Shown here one piece after another: positions 34,280 to 43,197 of a DNA stretch of 64,000 nt. This DNA comes from Chryseobacterium cupriresistens (lineage in GTDB: Bacteria; Bacteroidota; Bacteroidia; Flavobacteriales; Weeksellaceae), in contig NZ_JBKKJT010000004.1 of NCBI RefSeq assembly GCF_046614675.1, forward strand, positions 372,001 to 436,000. Direction: 5' to 3'. Position 1 is the stretch's first letter. The number at the start of each line of letters is the position of its first letter. Both the position numbers and the translations under genes were made by a program. The notes beneath the pieces were generated by a model that worked only from the letters and a program-made list of their open reading frames with translations, ran no database searches and had not been told where the DNA came from.

Positions 34280-34314
34280 AAATTGTAATGTCTTTCTGCA
34301 AAAATAAAATAAAA

Positions 34315-34338
34315 AAACTCATCCGATAGAATGAGTTT
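34315..34338 (-). terminator. Terminator after the 34360 gene
   Basis: AAACTCAT (34315-34322) and ATGAGTTT (34331-34338); the minus strand continues with T7. Confidence 0.7.
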
Positions 34339-34359
34339 AGCAATATTTATAAAATATAA

Positions 34360-34920
34360 TTATTTTCTTGATTTTTTCTTGGCTCCGCCAGATGCCGGAG
34401 TTGCTGTAGAAGCAGTGTTGGTGGCTCCTTTTACTGCTGAAGGGTTTATACCGGAAGGTTTGTCATACATGGCATACTTTCCATTCGTTCTTCCAAAAAT
34501 TTTCTCCACCTGTTTTTGGGTTAAAAACTGTGATTTTCCAATGTATTTCCGGTTCTTGTTGATCACCTGAATAAACTGCATGGTCTGCTGCCCATAGTTT
34601 TTTTCATAATGAAGCTCTATGATATCATTAGGCAGTTCCAATATAATATTTTCTTCTGGAGTGGAAATAAAACCATCCATAATCAGTTTATAGAGCCCGG
34701 CAACATCTCCATTAAGGTTCTGGAATGAAAAAGACCGGATTGTATTCAGGTTGCTGGTGTTCAGATCCTGGTAGTTCACTGTAAATTTATCTTCCTTTTT
34801 ATATAGACCAACGGAATTATCTTTACCAATTTCCACCAAACTTTCATTTTTCAACACTTTGATCTGTGAGAAAACTGAAATACCGAACATACATGTAATA
34901 AGTAGAATTATTTTTCTCAT
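34360..34920 (-). CDS. Hypothetical secreted protein with basic tail
   Basis: The 186-residue protein has a signal peptide (MRKIILLITCMFGISVFSQ), a mixed domain (DNSVGLYKKEDKFTVNYQDLN, ELPNDIIELHYEKNYG) and a flexible Ala/Thr/Ser tail ending KKKSRK. I do not recognise the family. It lies 80 bp upstream of the ABC gene on the same strand, with a terminator between, so it is a separate unit. Confidence 0.75.
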   Translation of the reverse strand: MRKIILLITCMFGISVFSQIKVLKNESLVEIGKDNSVGLYKKEDKFTVNYQDLNTSNLNTIRSFSFQNLNGDVAGLYKLIMDGFISTPEENIILELPNDIIELHYEKNYGQQTMQFIQVINKNRKYIGKSQFLTQKQVEKIFGRTNGKYAMYDKPSGINPSAVKGATNTASTATPASGGAKKKSRK

Positions 34921-35266
34921 GGAATGAATTTTAATGTTTTATAACTTGGTGCACATAAATTTACTCATAAAAAAGCTAAAAAGCAATTTTAATTCGTTAA
35001 AGCAAAAGTAACATTTTTTTTTAATATTTATAAGAGATCATCTGCTGATGCTATGGGCTTCATTGTTTATATAAACGATTGTAAATCATGAAGTTTTATT
35101 CTCTTTTGTGAAAGTGCTGTTATTTTTGTTACATCAGGTATATAATTCTGAATATAATGTAATGTGTTGAAAAACAGATTGAAAATCCTTATGTAAAATT
35201 AAATTAAAAATTTATTAAAAATAAATGTTAAAAATGAGGTTTTGTGAATTAATCAATAAAAAAATA
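34921..35266. other. 346-bp AT-rich gap with no gene seen
   Basis: It holds the upstream region of the 34360 gene and the 3' side of the serine hydrolase gene. I see no convincing ORF, strong hairpin or clear promoter box. Confidence 0.6.
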
Positions 35267-36304
35267 TCAATGAGAAGCTATAGCTGTAAGAATTACATTC
35301 TTTATTGCAGCCTCTTTGAAACTCCAGTATTCGCTGTTTTCGGGCATCTGATTCTCAAGAATAATCAGGGTGGTATCAGTGGAAGGAAAATAAGTGTTAA
35401 GGCAAGTGAAACCATCACCAAGACCTGTGACTGCAAAATAATCCAGTCCTGCCTCTTTGATAAATCTTATATTATACCCGAATCCCATACTTTCTTTTCC
35501 AAACACATTATGCTGGGAAGTTGTAGAAGGTGTCAGCATCAGCTTTTGAAATTCAGGAGAGAGAAGTTTTCCTTTAAATAAAGCCTGATCCCATTTTGCA
35601 AGATCCTGCACCGTAGAAATAATGCCTGCAGCAGGTGCTATCTTATCATTCAGGAAGGTTTCTTTTACTTTTTTAAACTGATTATTTTCATTCATATAAC
35701 CTGCAACCAGAGATTGATTATTCTTTGTATTGTAAGCAAAAGTTTGATCCATTCTTAGTTTTTTGAAAAGAGAATTGGCTAATTCAGTAAAACTTTTTCC
35801 TGTTGTATTTTTAAGGATTTCACCCAGCATGATATAAGAAAGGTTGCCATATTTAAACTGAGTACCGGCTTTGAAAGCTGCAGGTTTTTCAAGATTGCTA
35901 ATCCCGTGGGTATGGTTCAGAAGATGATGTACGGTAACTGTGTCGGCCCAGGTTTGGGTAAGAGAAGGAAGGTATTTTCTGATAGGAGTACGAAGGTTCA
36001 GCTTTCCCTGTTCGGCGGCCTGTAAAACCAATACTGCGGTAACCTGCTTAGAATTGGACATGATTTCAAACTGATCTCCTGTTTTCAAAAGAATTTTTTT
36101 ATCAAAATCTTTGTAGCCATTGGATTTCAGATAGTGTACTTTTCCTTTCTGAGCCACCAAAACGACGCCATTGAAAGCTATCGGGTTGGGAGACGTTATA
36201 ATACTGTCGATTTTATGAGTGTAAGCGTCTTGTTTCTGAGCTGCTGCGGCAACAGATAACAACGTAGAAAATACACTGGTGAAAAATAATTGTGTTTTGG
36301 TCAT
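35267..36304 (-). CDS. Secreted serine hydrolase, beta-lactamase/PBP4* type
   Basis: The 345-residue protein has a signal peptide (MTKTQLFFTSVFSTLLSVAAAAQ). The catalytic SxxK is Ser83-Lys86 in IMSNSKQVTA, and the YxN motif is Tyr152-Asn154 in FKYGNLSYIMLGEIL. HHLLNHTHGISN is typical of class-C-like hydrolases. The third motif, usually HxG or KTG, reads GLGDGF near the end. The usual Thr after the nucleophile is Asn. Family members act as peptidases or esterases; true beta-lactamase activity is not implied. Monocistronic. Confidence 0.88.
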   Translation of the reverse strand: MTKTQLFFTSVFSTLLSVAAAAQKQDAYTHKIDSIITSPNPIAFNGVVLVAQKGKVHYLKSNGYKDFDKKILLKTGDQFEIMSNSKQVTAVLVLQAAEQGKLNLRTPIRKYLPSLTQTWADTVTVHHLLNHTHGISNLEKPAAFKAGTQFKYGNLSYIMLGEILKNTTGKSFTELANSLFKKLRMDQTFAYNTKNNQSLVAGYMNENNQFKKVKETFLNDKIAPAAGIISTVQDLAKWDQALFKGKLLSPEFQKLMLTPSTTSQHNVFGKESMGFGYNIRFIKEAGLDYFAVTGLGDGFTCLNTYFPSTDTTLIILENQMPENSEYWSFKEAAIKNVILTAIASH

Positions 36305-36574
36305 TACTTATTTTTTTGCTAAAAATTGAGATGTAAGAAAATTCTTATTGAATCTTTTGTAAATGGTTGTTTTTAAAGATTTGAGCTTCCAAATATATCT
36401 TTTTCCTTAGATTCTACAAGTAAATATTTGTCAATTAATATGAGTGAAAGCATAAACCAGTAAGATAAAAGTTTGTATTTTTAAAGTTGGTTTGAATTTA
36501 TATGAGTAATAATACTCAAAAATGCTGATGATATTCTATCCGGAAATGTCAATAATCAACTAAATTTCTTTTTT

Positions 36575-37096
36575 ATGGAAAATACAGAGCATAAGCATGG
36601 AGCATCTTCTTCCATGGAAGTTGAAAAGCATTCAAAACGTTCTTCCTCTACAATGTACGGACAATTTGTATTGATGGCTGTAGTGATGTTTTGTGCGATG
36701 TATATCATTATGTATGCTATGATAGACAGCCTGAAGAATCTTATTTCGAACATTAATAATCTATATATGGCTTTGTTGATGACTTCAGCGATGCTTCTCA
36801 TTGAATTGTGGGTGATGCGAAAGATGTATACCAACAAAGCAATAAATTGGACTATAGTGATCATTGCCGTAATATCAGGTATTTTTTCCTGGTTCGGAAT
36901 CAGAGAACAGATGAATGTTGATGACAGACAGTTTGTCAAAAGTATGATTCCTCATCATGCAGCAGCTATTTTAATGTCACAAAAGGCTCATCTTACCGAT
37001 CCGCAGCTGATTACCCTGCAGAAAAATATTCTTAAAACCCAATCCGAAGAAATCAAGCTGATGAAGCACAAACTCAGAGAATTTGAAAAAAGGTAG
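36575..37096 (+). CDS. DUF305-like membrane protein
   Basis: The 173-residue protein has a His-containing cytoplasmic head (MENTEHKHGASS), three hydrophobic helices (about 29-51, 57-78, 89-107) and a DUF305-type end. The end reads DRQFVKSMIPHHAAAILMSQKAHLTDPQL, where the MIPHH motif is the family hallmark, followed by a charged helix. DUF305 proteins are ferritin-like helical bundles often linked with metal, especially copper, handling. This membrane-anchored form is common near metal-resistance genes elsewhere, but no such neighbours are present here. Confidence 0.82.
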   Translation: MENTEHKHGASSSMEVEKHSKRSSSTMYGQFVLMAVVMFCAMYIIMYAMIDSLKNLISNINNLYMALLMTSAMLLIELWVMRKMYTNKAINWTIVIIAVISGIFSWFGIREQMNVDDRQFVKSMIPHHAAAILMSQKAHLTDPQLITLQKNILKTQSEEIKLMKHKLREFEKR

Positions 37097-37169
37097 GGCA
37101 GGAATCTGAAATAACACGAATATAGATATACTGTTATTTTAATCAGAATATTTTAATAATTTAGTTTCC

Positions 37170-37682
37170 ATGAAAATTAAAACTATTAGCCTTTCTATCA
37201 TTTTTTTCACTATTATTTCCTGTAAAAAGGATAAAGAATATCCTAAATATGTTGAATTGGAATCGGGAAATGGAAGCTATTCACTTTTTATAAAAGATGG
37301 AAATTTTGAATTTTTAAAAACAGAATTTGTAAGCTATGATCATATGGTAACAGCTCCTTTTTCAGAAGGTAAATATAAGATATCAGGTGATGAACTGATT
37401 TTGAATAGTGATAAAGGAAAAAAATATATTTTCAAAATAGGGAATGATTCAGAACTGATTCCTGCAAAAATGGATTCCCTGAAAGATATGAAAGGATTGT
37501 ATCCTGTTCAGATTCTTCATAACAATAAAATGCCGAAAGAAATGGGACGCCTGGATTCTTTAGGAAGAAAAAATGCGTTGTGGCTTTATTTTAATGAAAA
37601 AGGGAAGGTGATTAACCAGAGATTGTATAAAAATGGAGAGCTGGTAAAAGATCATTACAAGTCGGATATTGTTATAAAATAA
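37170..37682 (+). CDS. Hypothetical lipoprotein
   Basis: The 170-residue protein has a lipobox IISC (Cys18). The first half is beta-rich (GNGSYSLFIKDGNFEFLKTEFV), and the end, ALWLYFNEKGKVINQRLYKNGELVKDHY, resembles MORN-type repeats of exported flavobacterial lipoproteins. Family and role unknown. It starts 73 bp after the DUF305-like gene. Confidence 0.75.
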   Translation: MKIKTISLSIIFFTIISCKKDKEYPKYVELESGNGSYSLFIKDGNFEFLKTEFVSYDHMVTAPFSEGKYKISGDELILNSDKGKKYIFKIGNDSELIPAKMDSLKDMKGLYPVQILHNNKMPKEMGRLDSLGRKNALWLYFNEKGKVINQRLYKNGELVKDHYKSDIVIK

Positions 37683-37767
37683 AGAATAAGCAAGAGACCT
37701 GGAAATAAACAGTATGCAATTTTATCACAGATAAAATCCTTGCGCCTTATAGCAGTCTTCTTAATAG

Positions 37768-37845
37768 AACTTTGCGTCTTTGCGTTTTCCAATTATACCT
37801 TTCTTATTTGTGTGTTTTTGAAAACGAAAAACGCAAAGTTTTTTT
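37768..37845 (+). repeat. Nested inverted repeat with T tail
   Basis: AACTTTGCGT (37768-37777) pairs with ACGCAAAGTT (37831-37840), and inside it CGTTTTC (37783-37789) with GAAAACG (37820-37826). T7 follows. The CTTTGCGTCTTTGCGTT phrase is a common flavobacterial intergenic motif. It may end the lipoprotein transcript. The rest of the 328-bp gap at 37683-38010 shows no gene. Confidence 0.5.
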
Positions 37846-37933
37846 AATTCCATAAATAATTTTAAGGTGAAAGAAGATCAAAGGTTTTTAGCAAATGAAA
37901 GTCAAAAATATATCAGCACCTTACCTTAGTCAA

Positions 37934-37967
37934 TAAAAAAAGGCGCCACTTACAAGTAAATGGCACC
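37934..37967 (-). terminator. Terminator of the SusC/SusD operon
   Basis: On the minus strand GGTGCCA and TGGCGCC (one G-T pair), with inner pairing TTAC/GTAA, are followed by T7 or T8. It lies 43 bp past the SusD stop. Confidence 0.85.
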
Positions 37968-38010
37968 TCGTTACTGAATATATTTGAATGTAAAATTGTT
38001 TTTGGTTTAT

Positions 38011-39474
38011 CTACTCATTCTGCTTGATTTGTGGGTTATTATTAATCTCTTTATTAGGAATCTGGAATCTGAATTTATCAGGAGTCAGGTTGAATCTTCC
38101 AAAAGTATGATTCGTTCCTGTGTATACCCTTTCTAAAGGGTTGTTTAATCTTTTCATATCAAACCAGGCGTAGCCTTCACCCCAAAGTTCTATTCTCTTT
38201 TGCAGGACAATTTCATTAATCAGCTCGCTGCCTGATTTCGTAGATAATGTGTAGGCCTGATCTCTTTTTGAGGTAATGTCAAATAATACCTGTCTGGCTT
38301 CTGTTTCTCTTCCCTGTCTGGCCAGAGCCTCTGCCTGGATATAATACAGTGAGGAAGCTCTGATGTAAATATAATCTCCTTCAAAAAGCGTAGGATCCTT
38401 AAACTTCCAGCTTACGTAAGGCGGATAATTCTTCGTTTTTCCATTAAAAGTATAGGCTGCATTCTGGCTTCCATTGAAGACTTTCTTACGGTAATCCGTT
38501 GCCGGAATGGCATCATAAAGACGCTTGTCAATCAGCTTACGGATCTGTGCGGCTCCGGCATACCCTTCATTCGTATTATCAAACATGGAGAAGAAAGAAG
38601 CATAATAATTTCCGATGCTCATTGTGGAGATCGTATTATGAAAACCCCATATTACCTCAGGATTATTGATGTTGGAAAAACCGGTGTTGGTATAATCTTC
38701 TTCGGTCATAAGGGCAATTCCCTGTTTGCTTTCCTGAGCATATTGTGCAGCCTTGATATAATCCCGTGTTTCAAGAAATACTTCGGATGCAATAGCTTTA
38801 GCAGTTCTTTGGTCTATCTGGGCTCTGGAAGGTCGGGCATACGTATCCAGAAGCGTAATAGATTCTTCAATATCTTTTTTGATTTGTGAATAGACCTCAG
38901 CAACCGTTGATCTGGGAAGCCCCTGGCTTGGATTAGCTGCAGTAAGCACCAGGGGAAGTCCCGGTTCAGACTGATGTCCGTTATAATCATGGGCATAAAA
39001 ACGAACCAGATAAAAGTAGGAATAAGCTCTCAAAGCAAGAAGCTGTCCTGCAATCGCTCTGTTTTTTGCATTGGCATTCTTATCCAGTCCATCCAGCAGT
39101 TTGTTAATTACGAATATTCTTGCATAAAAAGTAGTCCATACAATCTCAGAAGCAATATTACTGGCATTAGTGGCTTCATAATTATAAAACATTCCTAAAT
39201 GCTGGTTGGTAGACTGGATGACATCATTGGACATCAGATCGGAACCCGCTTTGATTCCCATGATTCCGAAATCCGAGTGAACGGTAGTACCGCCCGCACC
39301 ATTGCTTCGAAGATCAAGATAGATGCCACCCAGGATTTTTTCCGGACTGTTTGCATCGTTATTGAGCTGCTCCCCGGAAATATCTCCTTCCGGTAGCGTA
39401 TTGAGGTCATTAGCACAGCTGGTAGCCAAAAAACTCATAGCTGCAGCTGTTATAAAGTATTGTATTGTGTTCAT
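38011..39474 (-). CDS. SusD/RagB-family nutrient-binding lipoprotein
   Basis: The 487-residue protein has a lipobox ATSC (Cys20) and typical SusD features: NDANSPEKILGGIYLDLRS near the start, tetratricopeptide-like helices (AIAGQLLALRAYSYFYLVRFYAHDY split; KAIASEVFLETRDYIKAAQYAQ) and the YIRASSLYYIQAEALARQGRETEA C-terminal part. SusD lids cover the outer face of SusC barrels and capture ligand for TonB-driven import. It lies 10 bp after the susC-like gene in the same operon. No glycan enzymes are nearby, so a sugar substrate is not implied. Confidence 0.93.
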   Translation of the reverse strand: MNTIQYFITAAAMSFLATSCANDLNTLPEGDISGEQLNNDANSPEKILGGIYLDLRSNGAGGTTVHSDFGIMGIKAGSDLMSNDVIQSTNQHLGMFYNYEATNASNIASEIVWTTFYARIFVINKLLDGLDKNANAKNRAIAGQLLALRAYSYFYLVRFYAHDYNGHQSEPGLPLVLTAANPSQGLPRSTVAEVYSQIKKDIEESITLLDTYARPSRAQIDQRTAKAIASEVFLETRDYIKAAQYAQESKQGIALMTEEDYTNTGFSNINNPEVIWGFHNTISTMSIGNYYASFFSMFDNTNEGYAGAAQIRKLIDKRLYDAIPATDYRKKVFNGSQNAAYTFNGKTKNYPPYVSWKFKDPTLFEGDYIYIRASSLYYIQAEALARQGRETEARQVLFDITSKRDQAYTLSTKSGSELINEIVLQKRIELWGEGYAWFDMKRLNNPLERVYTGTNHTFGRFNLTPDKFRFQIPNKEINNNPQIKQNE

Positions 39475-39484
39475 TCCTGTTCTT

Positions 39485-42439
39485 TTAAAAATTAAGTTTA
39501 AAGCCTAAAGAGACACTGGATAAAAGAGAATAGCGGTAAGCATCTGAAACTCCTGTCAGTGAAGCTCTTGGATCATATCCTTTTCTCTTAGACCATAGAT
39601 ACAGATTGTTTCCTGTTACATAAATTTTCAGGCCTGATAAGCCTGCCTGCTGTGCGAAACCGTCAGGAAGCTGATAGGAAAGGGTTACATCCTGAAGACT
39701 GATATAATCCGACTTGATCAGATACAGCGTTGAATTTCCGTTCTGGTTTGTAGCGCTAAGATCTACTCTAGGCAATGCAGCCGTTGGATTTTCAGGGGTC
39801 CAGGTTTTATCCAGATCTGTTGAATAGTTGGAACCATAGCTGTCAGAATGGAATAAGCTTCTGTAAATATCATCATATCCATAGCCTCCGAACTGGTAAG
39901 CAAAATTCACTGCCAGATTGAATCTTTTATAACTGAAATCTGTTCCGAACCCTCCATATACTTTTGGAATAGCAGACTTTCCGGTGTTATAGTCGGTGGC
40001 TTCCTTATAATTACTGGTCACTGTTCTTTCTTCCTTTTGGGTCGTTGGGTTGATCGTTGTGCGATACCATAAAGCATCACCGTTCTCAGGATTTACTCCG
40101 GCAAATTCTTTTAGGAAATAGGTGTAACGGTCTCCACCTTCTGTCAGGATAAATAAACCTGAAACAAGTCCTGTATTTCTCTGCTCAGCCGGTAATCTGG
40201 TAATCTTATTTTTATAGTGAGTGGCATTCGCATAAAAACTCCACTGGAACTCATCACCGCGAAGAATATCTACATTGACATTCGCCTGAACACCTCTGTT
40301 GGTCATATCTCCGATATTTCCGTATTTCACATATGAACCCGCATTGGATGGAGGAAGAGGAAGAGCGTAAATCATATCCGAAACTTTTCTTTCAAAATAA
40401 TCGGCATTCAGACTGATTCTGTTTTTTAAAAGTGAAATTTCAAAACCGGCATTCAGGTTTTTGGAGGTTTCCCATTTTAAATCCTTATTTCCTTGTTTTT
40501 TAAGCGACAGAACAGGTTTGTCGTCCCCGAAGTTGTTGATTCCGTAGATATCCTGATACGCATAATAATCTCTGCTGGAACCACTTAAAAGAATGTTGTC
40601 ATTTCCCTGCTGCCCATAAGAAGCTTTTAATTTTAAAGCATTGATAATACGATTGTCTTTAAGAAAATCTTCCTTTGCGATATTCCATGCAAGTCCTAAT
40701 CCATAGAAATTTCCCCATCTGCTTTCCGGAGAAAATACGGAAGAACCGTCTCTACGGATATTGGCATTAAAGAAATATTTTCCGTCATAATTATACAATA
40801 ACCTCGTGAAATAACCTTCTACGGCATATTCATAACCGCTTCCGGATAAGTCGGTAATTTTTACGGCATTGTCAAATGACTGAGAGTCGGGTAGTAAAAG
40901 CTGCTGTTTTGATCCTGAGAATCCATCATCTTTTATTTTATTCAGTTCATGCCCTGCAAGGAGGTTGAAGCTGTGATTTCCCAGCTTTTTCTGGTAAGTA
41001 AGCAATTGCTGATGGTTCAGGGTATATTTAAAATTAGAACCTTGAGAAATTGTTCCTCCCACAGAAGATGAAGTTCCTCCTGCCGTATTTCCGAACTGCA
41101 GGTTTCTGGTATTTTCGAGATAAGCTCCGAAATTATAAGTGAAATCAAGTCCTTTGATGATTTCATAATTTAAACCCAGGTTCAGGTTGGTAATGTTACT
41201 GACAGTCTGTGACTTATCTTTCTGAAGGTTTCCTACAGGATTTTCAAACACCGCATAAGATCTTGTGGCTCCGTTGGGACCTTGGCCGTCTCCGTAATCA
41301 TATAGAGCATTTCCATAACTATCATAAAGCCTCTGGTAATTGTTATCTCTCAGGAAAACAGGATAGAAAGGAGCAATATTTCTGGCAAACTGGAAAGGGT
41401 TGGAAAAACCTCCGGTCTCCCCGAAATCCTGCTTGCTGTAAGTGTAGGATAAAGCACTTGTTAATTTTAGCTTTGAAGTGATAGCGTAGTCTACATTAGA
41501 CCTGATCCCGAATCTTTCAAAACCTGACGAGATTAAATATCCTTTATCATCAAGATAGTTAAGGGAAGTATAAGTTTTCACCTGATCTCCATTAGCATTG
41601 ATACCTACCGTGGCTTCTCTTCGCAAAGCAGGTCTGAAAAGCAGTTTCTTCCAATCGTCCTGATACAATAATTTTGCATCAGAATTAAAAGAACCATCCT
41701 TTGATATCAGCTGATTAAAAGGAACATTATACACATTATATCCAAGTTTTGTCAATGCTGAAAGTCCCACATCATGAGGAGAAGGGCCTGAAGGAACAGC
41801 TCCCGGCTGTTTCAGTCTTGCGATTTCACCAATTCTTGCTCTGTTATAATAAGCGGTATAATAATCCTGAGGAGAAGTATAAACCGAATAATCTTCAATA
41901 GATCTGAAATTAACCCCTGTTTTTACATCAGCCTCTATACTTACGCCTTTACTTTTTCCTCTTTTGGTGTTCACAATAATAACACCATTAGCCCCTCTGG
42001 AACCGTATAAAGCATTCGAAGAAGCATCTTCAAGAAAAGAGATGCTTTCAATATCCGATGCGGCAATACTGTTCAGGTTTCCGCTGTACGGAATGCCATC
42101 CAGTACAATTAAGGGGTCACTGGAAGCGTTGATAGAGCCTATTCCTCTCATTCTGATGGTCGGCTGAGAGCCCGGCTGTCCTGAGGAAATCACCTGTACC
42201 CCCGCTACTTTTCCTCCAATTCCCTGAAGAATATTTCCGTTTTGAAGATTAGAAAGATCTTTAGCCTTCAGCGACTGTACAGATCCCGTAATTTCTTCTT
42301 TTTTCTGCTTCCCAAAAGCTACCACCACCACTTCTTTGATGGAAGTTTCTTTGGAAAGACTGTCTTTGCTTTGTGCAAAACCATATTCCGCGAACAGGAG
42401 TAAGGCCAATACACCAAGCTTGCATTGTTTCTTTTTCAT
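39485..42439 (-). CDS. SusC/RagA-family TonB-linked outer-membrane transporter
   Basis: The 984-residue protein has a signal peptide (MKKKQCKLGVLALLLFAEYGFAQ). The plug starts almost at once (SIKEVVVVAFGKQKKEEITGSV) and has LIVLDGIPYSG and ASSNALYGSRGANGVIIVNTKRG. The rest is the 22-strand barrel ending SLGFKLNF with a terminal Phe. The usual N-terminal carboxypeptidase-regulatory domain is missing. Paired with the SusD lid 10 bp downstream, it should import a ligand too big for porins. A Cys/Met-rich leader ORF and alternative stems precede it, so the ligand may be a sulfur source, which is inference. Confidence 0.93.
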   Translation of the reverse strand: MKKKQCKLGVLALLLFAEYGFAQSKDSLSKETSIKEVVVVAFGKQKKEEITGSVQSLKAKDLSNLQNGNILQGIGGKVAGVQVISSGQPGSQPTIRMRGIGSINASSDPLIVLDGIPYSGNLNSIAASDIESISFLEDASSNALYGSRGANGVIIVNTKRGKSKGVSIEADVKTGVNFRSIEDYSVYTSPQDYYTAYYNRARIGEIARLKQPGAVPSGPSPHDVGLSALTKLGYNVYNVPFNQLISKDGSFNSDAKLLYQDDWKKLLFRPALRREATVGINANGDQVKTYTSLNYLDDKGYLISSGFERFGIRSNVDYAITSKLKLTSALSYTYSKQDFGETGGFSNPFQFARNIAPFYPVFLRDNNYQRLYDSYGNALYDYGDGQGPNGATRSYAVFENPVGNLQKDKSQTVSNITNLNLGLNYEIIKGLDFTYNFGAYLENTRNLQFGNTAGGTSSSVGGTISQGSNFKYTLNHQQLLTYQKKLGNHSFNLLAGHELNKIKDDGFSGSKQQLLLPDSQSFDNAVKITDLSGSGYEYAVEGYFTRLLYNYDGKYFFNANIRRDGSSVFSPESRWGNFYGLGLAWNIAKEDFLKDNRIINALKLKASYGQQGNDNILLSGSSRDYYAYQDIYGINNFGDDKPVLSLKKQGNKDLKWETSKNLNAGFEISLLKNRISLNADYFERKVSDMIYALPLPPSNAGSYVKYGNIGDMTNRGVQANVNVDILRGDEFQWSFYANATHYKNKITRLPAEQRNTGLVSGLFILTEGGDRYTYFLKEFAGVNPENGDALWYRTTINPTTQKEERTVTSNYKEATDYNTGKSAIPKVYGGFGTDFSYKRFNLAVNFAYQFGGYGYDDIYRSLFHSDSYGSNYSTDLDKTWTPENPTAALPRVDLSATNQNGNSTLYLIKSDYISLQDVTLSYQLPDGFAQQAGLSGLKIYVTGNNLYLWSKRKGYDPRASLTGVSDAYRYSLLSSVSLGFKLNF

Positions 42440-42483
42440 TATATTAATCTAGGTTTAAAACTGAATTGTGTATTACTGCTGAT

Positions 42484-42528
42484 CTCCCGGTAAAAAATGT
42501 GACTTTCCGCCTCCTTTTTTCAGGGAGG
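42484..42528 (-). promoter_or_regulatory. Two mutually exclusive RNA stems in the susC leader
   Basis: In the minus-strand RNA, CCUCC (42528-42524) can pair with GGAGG (42514-42510). Alternatively CUCCC (42527-42523) pairs with GGGAG (42488-42484) and A6 (42520-42515) with U6 (42497-42492). The two share bases, so only one can form, as in attenuators. A further small stem (AAGCC/GGCTT) lies near 42577-42597. Confidence 0.5.
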
Positions 42529-42630
42529 TTATAAAACGAATAGTAAAATTACAGGAGAGGTACCTGGATGAAAGAAGCCTTGAACTCTTTGGCTTTAATT
42601 CCTACAGTAATGAATGTATCTCTTAAAAAG

Positions 42631-42783
42631 TTAGCACATCATCATCATGCACATCATATCAAAGCACATGTCTTGAGAAATGCAGTTGTGCTGTGAAAGG
42701 GCAGACATTCCACAACAATTTTGCTGTGCAGAAGCTGCCGTCGTAATGGTGCATAGGTAAGAATTAAAGGTATTCTTATTCAT
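42631..42783 (-). CDS. Cys/Met-rich leader peptide upstream of susC
   Basis: This 50-residue ORF contains seven Cys and nine Met. It begins MNKNTFNSYLCTITTAASAQ, and the last 12 residues are MCFDMMCMMMMC directly before the stop. A promoter box ends about 32 bases before the ATG, so it is the first ORF of the susC transcript, with 191 bases to the susC start. A run of scarce-amino-acid codons followed by alternative stems is the layout of a leader-peptide attenuator. Ribosome stalling when Cys or Met is low would then change the downstream fold. A metal-binding peptide is the other option. Neither is proven; the simple ATGATG repeat could also inflate the Met count. Confidence 0.6.
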   Translation of the reverse strand: MNKNTFNSYLCTITTAASAQQNCCGMSALSQHNCISQDMCFDMMCMMMMC

Positions 42784-42815
42784 GAGAATAAAGTTTATGA
42801 TTTTTTTAACTGGGT

Positions 42816-42823
42816 CAAAATTA
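42816..42823 (-). promoter_or_regulatory. -7 box of the susC leader promoter
   Basis: TAATTTTG on the minus strand matches TAnnTTTG. The -33 element is weak (CTG instead of TTG at about 19 bp), which would fit a promoter needing an activator. Confidence 0.6.
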
Positions 42824-42877
42824 TCTAATAAATGACGAACCCAGATAAAACGAGAGCATGAGATAAATCATATTAGT

Positions 42878-42892
42878 CTACTAAATTAGTAG
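42878..42892. promoter_or_regulatory. Palindrome CTACTAAATTAGTAG (Rrf2-like site)
   Basis: 7-bp arms around one base, about 55 bp upstream of the -7 box. The core ACTAAATTAGT fits the centre (ACTRWWWYAGT) of type 1 IscR sites, the Rrf2 family that includes iron-sulfur and cysteine regulators. Identity of the binding protein is inferred. Confidence 0.5.
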
Positions 42893-43020
42893 GTTAATTG
42901 ATTTGAATTAAATTTATGAATCGTAAATATTTGATTTTTAATTAATTAATTCCATGTTTGAAAATGTTAAAAAATGATAAAAAAGTTAATTTTTCAAGTG
43001 TGAATTAAATTTAAAATTAT

Positions 43021-43050
43021 AAGTCTATTTATTTTGTAGACTTTTTATTT
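43021..43050 (+). terminator. Possible hairpin terminator
   Basis: AAGTCTA (43021-43027) and TAGACTT (43037-43043) then T-rich sequence. No clear gene precedes it on the plus strand, so its role is uncertain. Confidence 0.35.
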
Positions 43051-43084
43051 ATTTTATAGCTGTATTTTCATGAGAATAAGGATC

Positions 43085-43170
43085 AGGAGCTTCATCCTGC
43101 TATCCGCTCATACTCCTCGCACCTGGCTGAATCCACTTTCTGCTGCGGGGTAACCGCTGCTATCAGGGCT
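43085..43170. repeat. GC-richer intergenic element
   Basis: AGGAGCTTCATCCTGCTATCCGCT ... CCGCTGCTATCAGGGCT stands out from the AT-rich gap at 42784-43335, with TGCTATC repeated near each end. Elements with these ends are, from memory, scattered between genes in Chryseobacterium. I see no ORF in it. Confidence 0.45.
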
Positions 43171-43197
43171 AAGGATGATTTGAATTATAAGTGATAA

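Noticed and set aside
35267..36304. Calling the serine hydrolase a beta-lactamase
   Set aside because: The SxxK and YxN motifs fit the wider hydrolase family, but the third motif is atypical and nothing indicates antibiotic hydrolysis.
36556..36939. 127-codon ORF antisense to the DUF305-like gene
   Set aside because: It lies inside a well supported gene on the other strand and has no domain, start or promoter of its own.
38011..42439. Polysaccharide utilisation locus around the SusC/SusD pair
   Set aside because: No glycoside hydrolase, lyase or sensor gene adjoins the pair; the GH29/GH3 genes are 13 kb away in another operon.
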